Made by a program: the position numbers and the translations under genes. Shown here in pieces: positions 19,827 through 29,900 of a stretch of DNA of 59,668 bases. The DNA is taken from assembly GCA_019694555.1 (NCBI GenBank), contig JAIBBS010000027.1, forward strand, positions 1 to 59,668, given 5' to 3'. The DNA comes from Nannocystaceae bacterium. Its GTDB lineage: Bacteria; Myxococcota_A; Polyangia; Nannocystales; Nannocystaceae. Within the stretch, counting starts at the first letter, position 1. Every line of letters begins with the position of its first letter. The notes under the pieces are model-generated. The model was given only the letters and a program-made list of their open reading frames with translations. It was not told the origin of the DNA and searched no databases.

Positions 19827-22800
19827 GTGACCGAGTCGGTCCAAGTCATCGGAATCGGCGCTTCCGCCGGCGGCCTCGACGCCCTGGTCAAGTTCTTCTC
19901 TGCCGCGCCCTCGCGCACCGGTGCGGCGTACGTCGTCGTGCAGCACCTCTCGGCGGAGCATCGCAGCCTGATGCCGGAGCTGCTGGCACGTCACACGACG
20001 ATGCCGGTGCTGCGTGCGACCGACGACATGCCGCTCGCGCCCGACACGGTCTTCCTGATGCCGCCGCAGCAGGACATGTCGATCGTCGACGGTCGCCTGC
20101 GCATGCAGCCGCGGCAAGAAGGCGGCGTCCACCACCCGATCGACTTCTTTTTCACCTCGTTGGCCGCGTCGCTCGGACCGCGTGCAGCGGGTGTGGTCCT
20201 CTCCGGTACGGGTCGCGACGGCACCAACGGCGCGATGTCTCTGCACGAGTCCGGAGCGATCGTCGCCGCGCAGGATCCGACCACCGCGTCGTTCGACGGC
20301 ATGCCCAGCAGCGTGGTCAACAGCGGCATCGCCGACTTCGTGCTCCCGCCCGAACGACTGCCCGAAGCCATCGTCCAAGCGTTGCAGGGCAACGGGATCC
20401 CGGATTCGGGGCCCGAGGCCGACGCGCACGCGCTCAACCGCATCGTCAGCGTGTTGTCGCGGGACACACGGATCGACTTCACCGAGTACAAGAGCGGCAC
20501 GCTCGCCCGCCGGGTCCATCGGCGGCAGCACGAGCTCGGCCTCGCCGACGTCTCGGCGTACCGCGACTACCTCCTGGACCACCCCGCCGAGCTGCAGCGA
20601 CTGGGCTGCGAGGTCCTGATCGGTGTCTCGAGCTTCTTTCGCGACCCCGGGGTGTTCGAGAAGCTCGCCAGCGATGCCATCCCACAGATCCTGGGCCAGG
20701 ACCGCTTCGACGGCACCGTTCGCGCCTGGGTCCCGGGTTGCTCGAGCGGACAGGAGGCGTACTCGGTCGCGATGCTGCTGCTCGAGGCGATCGAACAGCT
20801 CGACACCGGGATCCGCGTCAAGGTGTTTGCGACCGATGTGGACGCGTCTGCGGTCGAGCGTGGCGCCAACGGCATCTTCTCCTTCGACGTCGCGGAGCAG
20901 ATATCCCCGGCCCGACTGACGCGCTTCTTCCAGCGCACCCATGATGGCTGGCGAGTGGTTCGCTCGTTGCGACAGTCGGTCGTGTTCAGCGTGCACAATG
21001 CGCTCCGCGATCCGCCGTTCTCCCGACTCGACCTGATCACGTGTCGCAATCTGCTCATCTATCTGCAGGCCAGCGCGCAGCGCAACCTCATGGCACGCTG
21101 CGCGATGTCGCTGAAGCTCGGCGGCTTCCTGGCGCTGGGTCCCAGCGAGGCGCTGGGCGAGATCTCCAGCTTGTTCGATGTGGTCGATGCGCGCGCGAAG
21201 CTGTTCCGTCGCCGCGCCGGCAGCCTGCCCGCCGGCGTCATCGCGCCCGCGACCGGATGGTCGCCGACGCGGTCCTCCGCGCCCACGGAGTTGTCCGAGC
21301 AACTCCGCGCGGTCGACGAGGCCTATCGCGAGCTCGCGCGACTCGACAGCCCGGTCTCGCTCGTGCTCGATCCCGCGGGGCAGATCGTCCACGCCACCGG
21401 TGACACGCGCGAGTTCTTCTCGCTGCCCGTGGGCCGTGTGTCGCTGGACGCGGTCAAGCTCGCACGCGGGGGGCTCTCGACGTTGTTGTCCGCCGCGCTC
21501 GCGCGGGTGCAGCGGGAGCGCAAGGCAGTCGAGTACGGCGACATCGACGTGCGACTCGAGCAGGGCACCGCGCGCCTGGGCATCCGCGTGGTGCCGCTGA
21601 CCGAAGCGTCGTTCTCCGGCTACGTCGTCGTGAGTGTCCGTCGTGCGCCGACCAACGACCGCATCGCGGACCGCGACGCAGCGGGCCAACCATCCTTCGA
21701 GCACCTCGACGTGCTCCAGCAGGAGCTCACCACCACCCGCGAGAACCTCCAGGCGGCGATCGAGGAGCTCGAAACCGCCAACGAGGAGCTGCAGGCCGCC
21801 AACGAGGAGCTGCTGGCTTCGAACGAGGAGCTGCAGGCGACCAACGAGGAGCTGCAGGCGACCAACGAGGAGCTGTTCACCGCCAACGCCGAGAGTGAGC
21901 GGAGGATTGCGGACCTCGTCGAGCTCAACGCCGACATCGACAATCTGCTGCGCAGCACCGACATCGGGACGTTGTTCCTCGACTCGCAGCTCGACATCCG
22001 AAAGTTCACGCCCGCGCTGACCGACTTCATCCCCGTGCTCGAGCGCGACATCGGTCGCCCGATCGCCCATGTGAACCACCGCCTCGCAGACGTCGACCTG
22101 GTGGACCTGGGCCGCCGCGTCATCGCCACCGAGAACCGCGAGGACCTGCCGGCGCGCGCGGGCGACCGGCGGCTGCTCCTGCGCGCCGTGCCGTACCGCA
22201 TCAGTGGCAAGACCGCCGGCGTGGTCATCAGCTTCGTCGACGTGACCGATCTGGCACTCGCGCGCGAGACCCTGGCGGGCGTCATGGACGCTCTACCCGA
22301 GCAGATTGCCGTGCTCGACGGAGACGGACGGATCTCGCACCTGAACCACTCCTGGCTCGCGTTCGGGCGAGACAACGGCGCCGATCCAGCGGCCGCCCAC
22401 CTCGGGGTCGAGTACGCCGAGATCATTCGTGCGGGCCTCGCCGATGATCCGACGTTGGTCGAGCTGCAGCGCGGTCTGCAACGTGTGCTGCGCGGCGACG
22501 ACGGCCACTTCGCGATGCCGTATCGCTGCGACTCGCCGACCGAAGAGCGCCACTTCATGGTGCACGTCAGCAGGTTGGGCAACGCGGGTGGAGCCGTGGT
22601 GTCGCACGTCGACGTCACGCCGGTCGCACGAACCGCAGCCGCAGTTGCGAGGTCCGCCGAGTTCTACCGCCGATTGTTCGAGATCAGCGAGACCCCGATC
22701 CTGCTGGTCGCGCCCGATACCCTGCAGGTGATCGAGTGCAACGAGCACGGGCGCGCGTTGATCAGCGGCGCCGAGGACGGGACCACCGGCCGGTCCCTGG

Positions 22801-24161
22801 ATGAGTTCCTCGACTGCGGTTCCCGCGGGTGGCCGGCGGTGATGCGCGCGACCCGGGAAGCCGGGTCGAGTCCGACGATCACCGCGACCACCGGCTCGGG
22901 GACGTCGCTGCGGACGGTCGAACTCAGCCTGCACATGGTCTCGCGCGAGGGCGAGGAGCTGTGTTTGGTGCGGCTCCGCGAGCCCTTGACCGCGACGCTG
23001 TTGGGCGAGCGCGAAGGACTTCGCTCGCGCATCAACCAATCGCAGAAGATGGAGTCACTGGGCGTGCTCGCAGGCGGTGTCGCCCACGAGCTCAACAACG
23101 TCCTGACCGCGATCGTCGGCATCACCGCCGCGCGCCGCGAGGGGCTCGGCTCGGGCGATCCGTTCGCCGCGGATCTCGACGCGGTGCTCTCGGCGTGTGC
23201 CCGGGGCGCCGATCTCACGCGCAACCTGCTGGGCTTCGCGCGACGCGGCAGCGTCGCGCGCGAGCACTTCGGCCTCGGCGACGTGCTCAACGAGGTCATC
23301 GGGCTGTTGCGCAGCTCGGTGCGGCCGGGCGTGAAGCTCGTCGCGCACGTCCTTGCACCGGCCGCGATCTCGGGTGACCGCAGCCAGGTCGCACAGTCGC
23401 TCATGAACCTGTGCATGAACGCGCTCGACGCGGTGGCCGAACACGGCGAGGTCGAGGTCAGCCTCGACGTGGCCAGGCCACCTGGCGGCGGCGCGAACGA
23501 GCAGATGGCGCTGCTGCGCGTCTCCGACAACGGGGTCGGCATGGACGAGGCGACGCGCGAGCAGGCCTTCGATCCGTTCTTCACGACCAAGCCTCGCGGC
23601 ACCGGCACCGGCCTGGGCCTCTCGATGGTCTACGGTGTGGTCAAGAGCCACGGCGGCTGCATCGACATCGCGAGCTCGCCCGGGCGCGGCACCACGGTGA
23701 CGCTCGGCTTCCCGCTCGCTCGCGAGCTCGTCCCAGCGGTGAGGGTCGACGCGCCGCGCGGGGCCGGCCGACGCGTCCTCGTGGTGGACGACGACGATCT
23801 GGTTCGGCGCTCGATGCGTCGCTTGCTCGAGTCCCAGGGTTTCACCGTGGAAGACGTCGACAGTGGCGCGGCCGCGATCGAACGCGTGGGCAACGTCGGC
23901 AGCCCGGAAATCGAGGTCGTGCTGCTCGACGTCGTAATGCCCAAGCTCGATGGCCTGGCGACGCTGGAGTCGCTCCGCACGACGCACCCGCGACTGGGCG
24001 TGCTGCTCTACTCCGGCTATCCCGACCGCGCGCCGCACCAGACGCTCGAGGTGGATCCGTTCACGGCGTTCTGCACCAAGCCGATCGAACGCGTGAAGCT
24101 GCTGCAGACGCTCGATGCTCTGATGCACGCCGGAATCGCGACCGCCGCCCCGAGCGCTTGA
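19827..24161 (+). CDS. CheB-CheR-PAS hybrid histidine kinase with C-terminal receiver
   Basis: 1444 residues from GTG 19827. CheB methylesterase 5-185 (Ser13 in GASAGG, His40, Asp131 in GTGRDGTNG). CheR methyltransferase about 205-470 ([25 protein letters not shown]). A coiled coil of LQAxNEEL repeats about 630-700. PAS-like segments to about 1060. HisKA with His1087 in [10 protein letters not shown]. HATPase_c with [33 protein letters not shown]. Receiver about 1315-1440 with Asp1368 in [11 protein letters not shown]. CheB/CheR/PAS fusions are known in many bacteria and usually form chemosensory-like, non-motility pathways. The first Glu of the usual CheR GEE motif is Gln here. There is no membrane helix, so it is a cytoplasmic sensor, and no chemoreceptor is nearby. 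Confidence 0.93.
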   Translation: MTESVQVIGIGASAGGLDALVKFFSAAPSRTGAAYVVVQHLSAEHRSLMPELLARHTTMPVLRATDDMPLAPDTVFLMPPQQDMSIVDGRLRMQPRQEGGVHHPIDFFFTSLAASLGPRAAGVVLSGTGRDGTNGAMSLHESGAIVAAQDPTTASFDGMPSSVVNSGIADFVLPPERLPEAIVQALQGNGIPDSGPEADAHALNRIVSVLSRDTRIDFTEYKSGTLARRVHRRQHELGLADVSAYRDYLLDHPAELQRLGCEVLIGVSSFFRDPGVFEKLASDAIPQILGQDRFDGTVRAWVPGCSSGQEAYSVAMLLLEAIEQLDTGIRVKVFATDVDASAVERGANGIFSFDVAEQISPARLTRFFQRTHDGWRVVRSLRQSVVFSVHNALRDPPFSRLDLITCRNLLIYLQASAQRNLMARCAMSLKLGGFLALGPSEALGEISSLFDVVDARAKLFRRRAGSLPAGVIAPATGWSPTRSSAPTELSEQLRAVDEAYRELARLDSPVSLVLDPAGQIVHATGDTREFFSLPVGRVSLDAVKLARGGLSTLLSAALARVQRERKAVEYGDIDVRLEQGTARLGIRVVPLTEASFSGYVVVSVRRAPTNDRIADRDAAGQPSFEHLDVLQQELTTTRENLQAAIEELETANEELQAANEELLASNEELQATNEELQATNEELFTANAESERRIADLVELNADIDNLLRSTDIGTLFLDSQLDIRKFTPALTDFIPVLERDIGRPIAHVNHRLADVDLVDLGRRVIATENREDLPARAGDRRLLLRAVPYRISGKTAGVVISFVDVTDLALARETLAGVMDALPEQIAVLDGDGRISHLNHSWLAFGRDNGADPAAAHLGVEYAEIIRAGLADDPTLVELQRGLQRVLRGDDGHFAMPYRCDSPTEERHFMVHVSRLGNAGGAVVSHVDVTPVARTAAAVARSAEFYRRLFEISETPILLVAPDTLQVIECNEHGRALISGAEDGTTGRSLDEFLDCGSRGWPAVMRATREAGSSPTITATTGSGTSLRTVELSLHMVSREGEELCLVRLREPLTATLLGEREGLRSRINQSQKMESLGVLAGGVAHELNNVLTAIVGITAARREGLGSGDPFAADLDAVLSACARGADLTRNLLGFARRGSVAREHFGLGDVLNEVIGLLRSSVRPGVKLVAHVLAPAAISGDRSQVAQSLMNLCMNALDAVAEHGEVEVSLDVARPPGGGANEQMALLRVSDNGVGMDEATREQAFDPFFTTKPRGTGTGLGLSMVYGVVKSHGGCIDIASSPGRGTTVTLGFPLARELVPAVRVDAPRGAGRRVLVVDDDDLVRRSMRRLLESQGFTVEDVDSGAAAIERVGNVGSPEIEVVLLDVVMPKLDGLATLESLRTTHPRLGVLLYSGYPDRAPHQTLEVDPFTAFCTKPIERVKLLQTLDALMHAGIATAAPSA

Positions 24162-24185
24162 GCTCGCCGACGCGAGGCGTGCGGC

Positions 24186-24485
24186 TCACGACCCTGCGTC
24201 GCGCTCCGCCCGCGGCACGTGCCGCTCGCCCGAGCCCTGGCCGGGCTGCCAGCCCTGCGCGAGCGCAGCCCGAGCCGCGCGCGCGACCTCGGCGGGCGTC
24301 ACCGCGCCGTGGCCCGCGGGCACCGCGAACACCACGATCGCACCGTTGCGCGACGCATCCGCGATCACGACGTGGGGCCAGTCCTGCGGGCAGTCGGCAC
24401 AGCGACAGTACGGCAGGCGATACCACCACCGCAGCGCGTGGCCGTCGACCTCGATCGCTCGGCTGCGGCGGCGCGGCACCGTCAT
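24186..24485 (-). CDS. Small protein with C-x-C-x2-C motif, full-length parent of repeat A
   Basis: 99 residues from ATG 24485. The sequence has a basic start, then YCRCADCPQDW (three Cys close together), VVIADAS, IVVFAVPAGHG and a C-terminal segment VTPAEVARAARAALAQGW. Small hypothetical proteins ending in a T-P-x-V...GW-x-P segment are common in myxobacteria and actinobacteria; their role is unknown. A CATCCT hexamer lies 6 nt before the ATG. The central 99 bp recur at 26475 and 30690, where the reading frame is truncated, so this is the only complete copy. Confidence 0.6.
   Translation of the reverse strand: MTVPRRRSRAIEVDGHALRWWYRLPYCRCADCPQDWPHVVIADASRNGAIVVFAVPAGHGAVTPAEVARAARAALAQGWQPGQGSGERHVPRAERDAGS
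24348..24446 (-). repeat. Repeat A, copy 1
   Basis: A 99-bp segment (codons for HALRWWYRLPYCR through VIADAS) found also at 26475-26573 (one mismatch) and 30690-30788 (no mismatch), all in the same orientation. Similarity to copy 3 continues to 24482 with two changes. Here it lies inside the intact small gene. Confidence 0.95.
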
Positions 24486-24527
24486 GCGGCGAGGATGCGC
24501 CCACACGCGGGCGCACCGCAAGCCGTG

Positions 24528-24789
24528 ATGTCCCGGCACGCCACCGCAACGACCCTAGCATCCCGACTGGAAGATCCCGACGCCGCGGTCGCTGAGATCG
24601 CCGCGCAGCTCGGCGACTTCGCCGACGGCGGCGTGCTGTTCTTCTGCTCCTCCTCGTACGACCGACAGCGACGGGCGCTCGCGCTGTCACGAAGGTTCCG
24701 GCCCAATCGCGGGATGCACTGGTGCAGCACAGATCGGACCCACTGGCCATCAACCCGATGGAATCGTCGCACTGGGATTCGCAGCCGAC
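24528..24789 (+). pseudogene. FIST-domain N-terminal fragment, frameshifted
   Basis: From ATG 24528 the frame encodes LASRLEDPDAAVAEIAAQLG and DGGVLFFCSSSYDRQR, typical of the start of a FIST sensory domain. Around 24690 the similarity moves to the next frame (GPIAGCTGAAQIG, then PDGIVALGFAAD), matching the V-G-C-T-x-A-G-x-I-G part of FIST. About 85 codons of a domain usually over 300 residues remain. It ends abruptly at the MYXO-CTERM-type spacer of repeat B, so it is a truncated, shifted remnant. Confidence 0.6.
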
Positions 24790-24861
24790 ACGACCAGCGG
24801 CGCGAACGACGAAGCGCAGGGACCCGCCGCCGACGAGCAGGATTCCGGCTGCGCGTGCCGG
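24785..24861 (+). repeat. Repeat B, copy 1
   Basis: A 77-bp segment encoding DTTSGANDEAQGPAADEQ and DSGCACR in one frame; 74 of 77 bases match the copy at 26601-26677. Confidence 0.95.
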
Positions 24862-24936
24862 AGCACCGAGGTGCGCGGGATCGGTGCGTGGTGGCTCGTC
24901 ATGCTCGCGGCGGTGCGCCGCCGCGGGCAACGCCGC
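24787..24936 (+). pseudogene. MYXO-CTERM-like tail remnant
   Basis: In frame with the FIST fragment's second frame: an acidic spacer (AADEQDSG), CACR, a hydrophobic stretch GIGAWWLVMLAAV and a basic cluster RRRGQRR. That order (G-C-x-C, helix, arginines) is the MYXO-CTERM surface-anchoring signal of myxobacteria. There is no stop after the arginines; the frame runs on into unrelated sequence, so this is a detached tail rather than a functioning one. Confidence 0.55.
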
Positions 24937-25063
24937 TCGCAGGCGGCGTTGCGGTGGGCGGGCACGGTGCACGTTGAATCGACGTCGCCGCCGTGCGAAC
25001 GTTTGCGCGAAAGAAGCGCGAGGTGGAGCCGTGCGGGTGAGCCACACATACCGGCAGACGTGG

Positions 25064-26434
25064 ATGTCTCGATCCGTCGTCGCACTGCTCCTGCTCGCTT
25101 GCGGGCCGAAGCCGACCTCGTCTCCCGCGATTGCGACGCCGCCGCCGCGCGAGACCCAGCGCGCCGAGCCGCCACCCGCAGAGGCGCCGCGAGACGACCG
25201 CGCGCGACTCGGAGCCCTCGTCGCCGATCCGGCGAGCGACGCCGACGGCTCCAAGCGTGCAGCCCTGTGCGCCGCCCTCGGGCGATCGAAGGATCCGGGC
25301 GCGATCGAGCTGTTGCTGTACGTGCTCGAGCAAGCGCCGGAGCGCCAACCGGCGATCGTCTACCGCGAGGCCATCACCGCGCTCGGCATGCTCGGCGCGT
25401 CGGAGGCGACGGACGCGATCCTCGCGACGATCTTCCGCGTGCCCGAAGTTGCGTCGACGCAAAACGTCCTGGAACGGGCCCGCCTCGCCCTCGCGCAGAT
25501 CGGTCCCGACGCTGCCGCCCCGCTCGCAGCGATGCTCGCAGGCAAGCATCCACGCGTGGCCGAGCTCGCGGAGGCCGCAGGCATCGAGCACGCGATCGTG
25601 GAGACGGTCGCGATGTCGTTCCTGGCGCTGGTCATCGACGGCGAGCACGCGGCGGTCCAGGACATCCGGGACGTACTCACGAGCGCAAGGTGCGGGCGCG
25701 ACCCGGAGCAGTCGGGCCGCTTCGCGTTCGCAGCCCAGGCGCTCGGCCGACTCGGCGACGCGAAGTCGGTCGCGCCGATCTGCGCTTGCCTGAGCGGCGT
25801 GCTCACCCCGGAGCCCGGGTACACCTCCGCAGAGGCGCTCGCGTTCATCGGCGGCCCCGAAGCGACGCGGTGCCTGACGAACCTGATCGGCACGGCGAGC
25901 TACGACCGCGAGTCGGTAGAGCCCGGCTTCGAGCACGAGCTGCGCTGGGAGGCGGTCCGCTTGGCGGCGCTCGCTGGCGGGCCGAAGAGCGTGCCAGGCA
26001 TTCGCGCCGCGCTCCGCAAGAGCAAGTCCCGCGAGGTGAAAAAGCGCGCGCACGAGTTCGCGGCGATGCTCGACGCGCTCGAGCGCTGCACGGACGAGGC
26101 CTGCGCCGCCGAGCTCGTCGCCCACGGCACCGACGCCTTCGCACGCGAAGCGGCGGCGTTCGAGCTCGCGCGTCGGCAGCCGCGGTCGCCCGATGCCGCG
26201 CTCGCGATCGCCAACGCCTTCGCCGTGCCGAACTTCGACACGCGGGTCTCGCTGGCGATGCTCACACGCCGCCTCGCTGGCCGCGGCGGATGCCCCCCCT
26301 GCGCCGACGCGCTCGCCACCGTGCTAGGCGCGGAGCGCGGCAAGATGGACGCACGCATGCAGGCGGCGGTGCTCGAAGCCAGGGCCACCATCGCGGTCGT
26401 GTCCGCGTCCGGCACGGACGCGCGGACGAAGTAG
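25064..26434 (+). CDS. HEAT-repeat lipoprotein
   Basis: 456 residues from ATG 25064, chosen because it gives a compact lipoprotein signal (MSRSVVALLLLAC). After a Pro-rich spacer the protein is a chain of helical pairs of about 30-40 residues (GAIELLLYVLEQAPERQP, EAITALGMLGASEATDAIL, LALAQIGPDAAAPLAAML, AQALGRLGDAKSVAPICACL), i.e. HEAT/PBS-lyase-like repeats that normally bind partners. Four or five Cys lie between repeats (CGRD, CPPCAD). Partner unknown. It lies between repeat B copy 1 and repeat A copy 2 and may have moved with them. Confidence 0.8.
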   Translation: MSRSVVALLLLACGPKPTSSPAIATPPPRETQRAEPPPAEAPRDDRARLGALVADPASDADGSKRAALCAALGRSKDPGAIELLLYVLEQAPERQPAIVYREAITALGMLGASEATDAILATIFRVPEVASTQNVLERARLALAQIGPDAAAPLAAMLAGKHPRVAELAEAAGIEHAIVETVAMSFLALVIDGEHAAVQDIRDVLTSARCGRDPEQSGRFAFAAQALGRLGDAKSVAPICACLSGVLTPEPGYTSAEALAFIGGPEATRCLTNLIGTASYDRESVEPGFEHELRWEAVRLAALAGGPKSVPGIRAALRKSKSREVKKRAHEFAAMLDALERCTDEACAAELVAHGTDAFAREAAAFELARRQPRSPDAALAIANAFAVPNFDTRVSLAMLTRRLAGRGGCPPCADALATVLGAERGKMDARMQAAVLEARATIAVVSASGTDARTK

Positions 26435-26474
26435 CGGCGCTCCAACGCGCCTACGACGATGCGCTCGGGCGTGA

Positions 26475-26573
26475 GCGCGACGCATCCGCGATCACGACGT
26501 GGGGCCGGTCCTGCGGGCAGTCGGCACAGCGACAGTACGGCAGGCGATACCACCACCGCAGCGCGTGGCCGTC
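26475..26573 (-). repeat. Repeat A, copy 2
   Basis: 99 bp with one mismatch to copy 1 (GGCCGGTCC for GGCCAGTCC). The similarity stops sharply at both ends. On the left it breaks at the same codon (VIADAS-R) as copy 3; on the right, 27 bp separate it from repeat B copy 2. Confidence 0.95.
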
Positions 26574-26600
26574 TGGAGACCGGCGGCGGGACCAGTGCCT

Positions 26601-26677
26601 CCGACACGACCAGCGGCTCGAACGACGAAGCGCAGGGCCCCGCCGCCGACGAGCAGGATTCCCGCTGCGCGTGCCGG
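26601..26677 (+). repeat. Repeat B, copy 2
   Basis: 77 bp matching 24785-24861 at 74 positions; encodes the same acidic spacer with DSRCACR in place of DSGCACR. Confidence 0.95.
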
Positions 26678-26964
26678 CGCCCCCTCTGTCAGGATAGCCC
26701 GCACTCCGCCGCGATCAGCTCCGCCTCGACAGCTTTGCTTGCTGCCGAACTGAGCGAACACCCCTGCGCTCGCCGGGCCGCCGATCCGTCGGAGTGCTCC
26801 GGCTGCATCACCGAGTGCGACGATTTCGGCTGCTACCAGTGCTGCTGGTCGTGCAACGGCAGCAGCTGCGAGCAATCGTGCAACTTCTGACCGTCGGATG
26901 AACGCCATGCCCGCGCTGTGCACGGGATCGGGAACCAACGGCCGCGAGGCTTGTCCCGAACCCC

Positions 26965-29900
26965 GTGCCCGCCACGACCGCTTCGATCGCCGCGACCCTC
27001 CCCGTGCGCCGCCTCGTCACCGCGTCGATTCTGGCGAGCGCGTGCGCCGCCTCGGGACCCCGCGCCGAGGAAGACCCGCCAAGACCCCAGCCGCTCGCGC
27101 CGATGGCCGAGAGCCCCGAGCTCGACTGGCGGAGCCTGCCCCACGAAGGCGCGCCGCAGCTCGCCGCCCCGCTCGGCCTCACGGCGACCGACGGCACCGG
27201 GCTGCGGCTCGTCTCGATGAGCGCGCGCGCTGTCGTGGCCGAGCCGCTCGCGTTCACCGAGCTGCACCTGACGTTCGAGAACCCGAGCGATCGCATGATC
27301 GAGGGCCACTTCACGATCGACCTGCCGACGGGCTCCGCGATCTCGCGCTTCGCGATGAAGATCGACGAGCGCTGGCAAGAAGGCGAGGTGGTCGAGCGCC
27401 AGGCGGCCCGCGCGGCGTACGAGGACTTCTTGCACCGCAAGCAGGATCCCGCGCTGCTCGAGAACCAGTCGGGCAACCGGTTCAGCGCACGCGTGTTTCC
27501 CATCCCGGCCCGGGGCCGCAAGGAGCTGATCGTCGCGTACTCCCAGGCGCTGCCCGATTCGCGGGTGCCGTACGAGCTGATGCTGGCGGGCCTCCCGAAG
27601 CTCGATCAGCTCGACGTCGAGATCCGTGTCGAGGGAGCCGACGAGCGCCTGCGGGAGGTCATCGCGATGCACGAGCGCGACTACGTCCCGGTGCGGAACA
27701 TCGAGGTACACGCCGCGCGGGCCGATCGGGCCGTCGGGCTGCGCAGCGACGGGCTCGCGGTCGCGCGGGTCCAGGCGACGGGCCCGAGCGCCGCGGGTCC
27801 GCTCGAGGATCTCACGATCCTCTTCGACACCAGCGCGTCGCGCGCGCTCGACTTCGACGGTCAAGTGCGACGACTCGGCAAGCTCGTCGAACGACTGCGC
27901 GAGGACGGTGACTTCCCGCTGCGGGTGGTCGCGTTCGATCAGGACGTCTCGCTGGTGTTCGACGGTCGCGCGCGCGAGTTCGGCCAAAGGCAGCTCGACG
28001 CGCTGTACACCCGCAGCGCGCTGGGTGCTTCGGATCTCGAGAGCGCGCTCCGACGGATCGCGCCGCTCGGCCCGGCCACGCGGGTGCTCGTGATGACGGA
28101 CGGGATCGCCACCGCGGGCGACGCCGAGGCCGCCGCGCTCGCCGACGCTGCGCGGGCGCTCGCGGGGCTCGGCGTGCAACGGCTCGACGCGATCATCGAC
28201 GGCGGCCTCCAGGATCGCGAGACGCTCACGGCGCTCACCACCGCGGGGCTCGAGCACGATGGGATCGTCGTCGATGCCCGCCTCGAGCCCACCGAGATCG
28301 CCGCGAAGCTGCGCAGGTCGACGCTGCCGGCCATCGAGGTGTCGGTCCCGGATGCGTCGTTCGTGTGGCCGCGGACCGTCCGCGGTATGCAACCAGGCGA
28401 CGAGCTGCTCGTGTACGCCGAGGTGCCCCCAAGCGCGGGCATGACCGTCGTGCTCACCGGCACCGACGAGCCGCACAGCGTCGTCGACCTCGTGCCGGCC
28501 GAGCGCCCCTTGCTCGAGCGCGCGCTCGTCGGGGCGCGGATCGATGCGTTGACGCTCGATCGCTCCGAGCTCGGCGAGGACGCCACGGAGCTCCGCAAGG
28601 CGCTGCAGCAGCGGATCGTCGCGCTGTCGACCAAGCATCGCGTGCTCTCGGACTTCACCGGGATGCTGGTGCTCGAGACCGAGGCCGACTACCAGCGCTT
28701 CGCGATCGATCGCAACGCGCTCGCCGACATCTTGGTCGTCGGCGAGCGTGGCGTCGACGTGATGCGCCGCGAAGCCGGCGGCGCGCCAGCGTTCGCACCG
28801 GTCGGGCCTCGCGAGGCGATCCCGCAGATGGCGCGCACGTTCGATCCGGCGGCACCGCAGCAGGGCGAGGCGACGGGAGGCGTGGCGTGGCAGGAGGCAG
28901 GCAGCTTGTTGGCGTCGCCGTACGGCGGCGCGTTCGCGGTCGGCAGCGACGATGGCGATGTCTGGGGAGGACTGACGGGCACGGAGATCGGCGAAGCGTT
29001 CGGTGTCGGCGGCCTGGGTCTGGTCGGCACCGGGCGCGGCGGCGGCGGTGTAGGCGAGAGCACGATCCGGCTCGCCGACCGCGGGTGGGTCGGCATCGGT
29101 GACGGAGATGTCGGCCGGATCGGCGACGTTGGCCGTCGCGCGCGCGCGCCACGGGTGCGCCTCGCGACGCATCGGGTGACGGGCGCGCTCGACAAGGACA
29201 TCGTTCGTCGGATCGTCCGCTCGCACCGCGGCGAGGTGGTCCACTGCTACAACCTCGGCCTCGCGGCGGAGCCTGCCCTCGAGGGGCGTGTGGAGGTGCA
29301 GTTCGCGATCGGACCCGATGGTCGAGTTCCGATCGCCGTCATCGCGTCGACGACGCTCGCGGACACGAAGGTCGGCCAGTGCGTGGCCAAGGCGGTGAAG
29401 CGATGGCGCTTCCCTCGGCCGAGCGACGGCCGCGGCGCCGTGGTGGACTTCCCGTTCGAGCTCACCCCCGGCGGACCACCCAGCGCCGAAGCACTCGCAC
29501 AGGCGGACGCGATTCGCGGCGACCAGGCGCGCGACGTGCAGCTGCTCGACCTGCGACCGCTCGGTGGGCTCGCGCCCGCGACGCCGCTCACGGGAGGTAG
29601 CCCGTACGTTGGGCGGATGTCGGACATCATGACGCTCATCGAGGGTGGTCGACACGCCGAGGCGCTGTCCGCCGCCCAGCGGTGGCACCACGAGTCACCG
29701 GGCGACGTCGTCGCGCTCGTCGCCATGGGCGAGGCGCTCGAGCGGCTGGGGAAGCTGCGGACGGCGGCGCGGGTCTACGGTTCCCTCATCGATCTGTTTC
29801 CGGCGCGCGCAGACATGCGCCGCTACGCGGGCCAGCGCCTCGATCGCGTGGGCGACGAGGGGCGCAGACTCGCGGTCGATACCTATCGTCAGGCGGTTGC

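Larger units (their letters stand above)
26459..26890 (+). pseudogene. Chimeric Cys-rich reading frame across repeats A and B
   Basis: A continuous 143-codon frame reads antisense through repeat A copy 2, then the repeat B spacer (SDTTSGSNDEAQGPAADEQ), and ends in a Cys-rich tail (ECSGCITECDDFGCYQCCW, CEQSCNF). The MYXO-CTERM helix seen in copy 1 is missing and Gly of GCAC has become Arg. With no signal peptide and an N-terminal third from the wrong strand of another gene, this looks like debris whose last 30 codons come from a Cys-rich surface protein. Expression cannot be excluded. Confidence 0.45.

Noticed and set aside
19482..22079. 865-codon minus-strand open frame with QLLVG repeats
   Set aside because: Antisense of the CheB-CheR protein; the repeats mirror the coding of its coiled coil.
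24348..24446. Repeat A as an insertion sequence or transposon end
   Set aside because: No transposase, no terminal inverted repeats and no target duplication; it is part of a small gene.
24871..26697. 608-codon open frame through the HEAT gene
   Set aside because: Only its first part (MYXO-CTERM tail) is meaningful; the remainder is out of frame with the HEAT-repeat lipoprotein.
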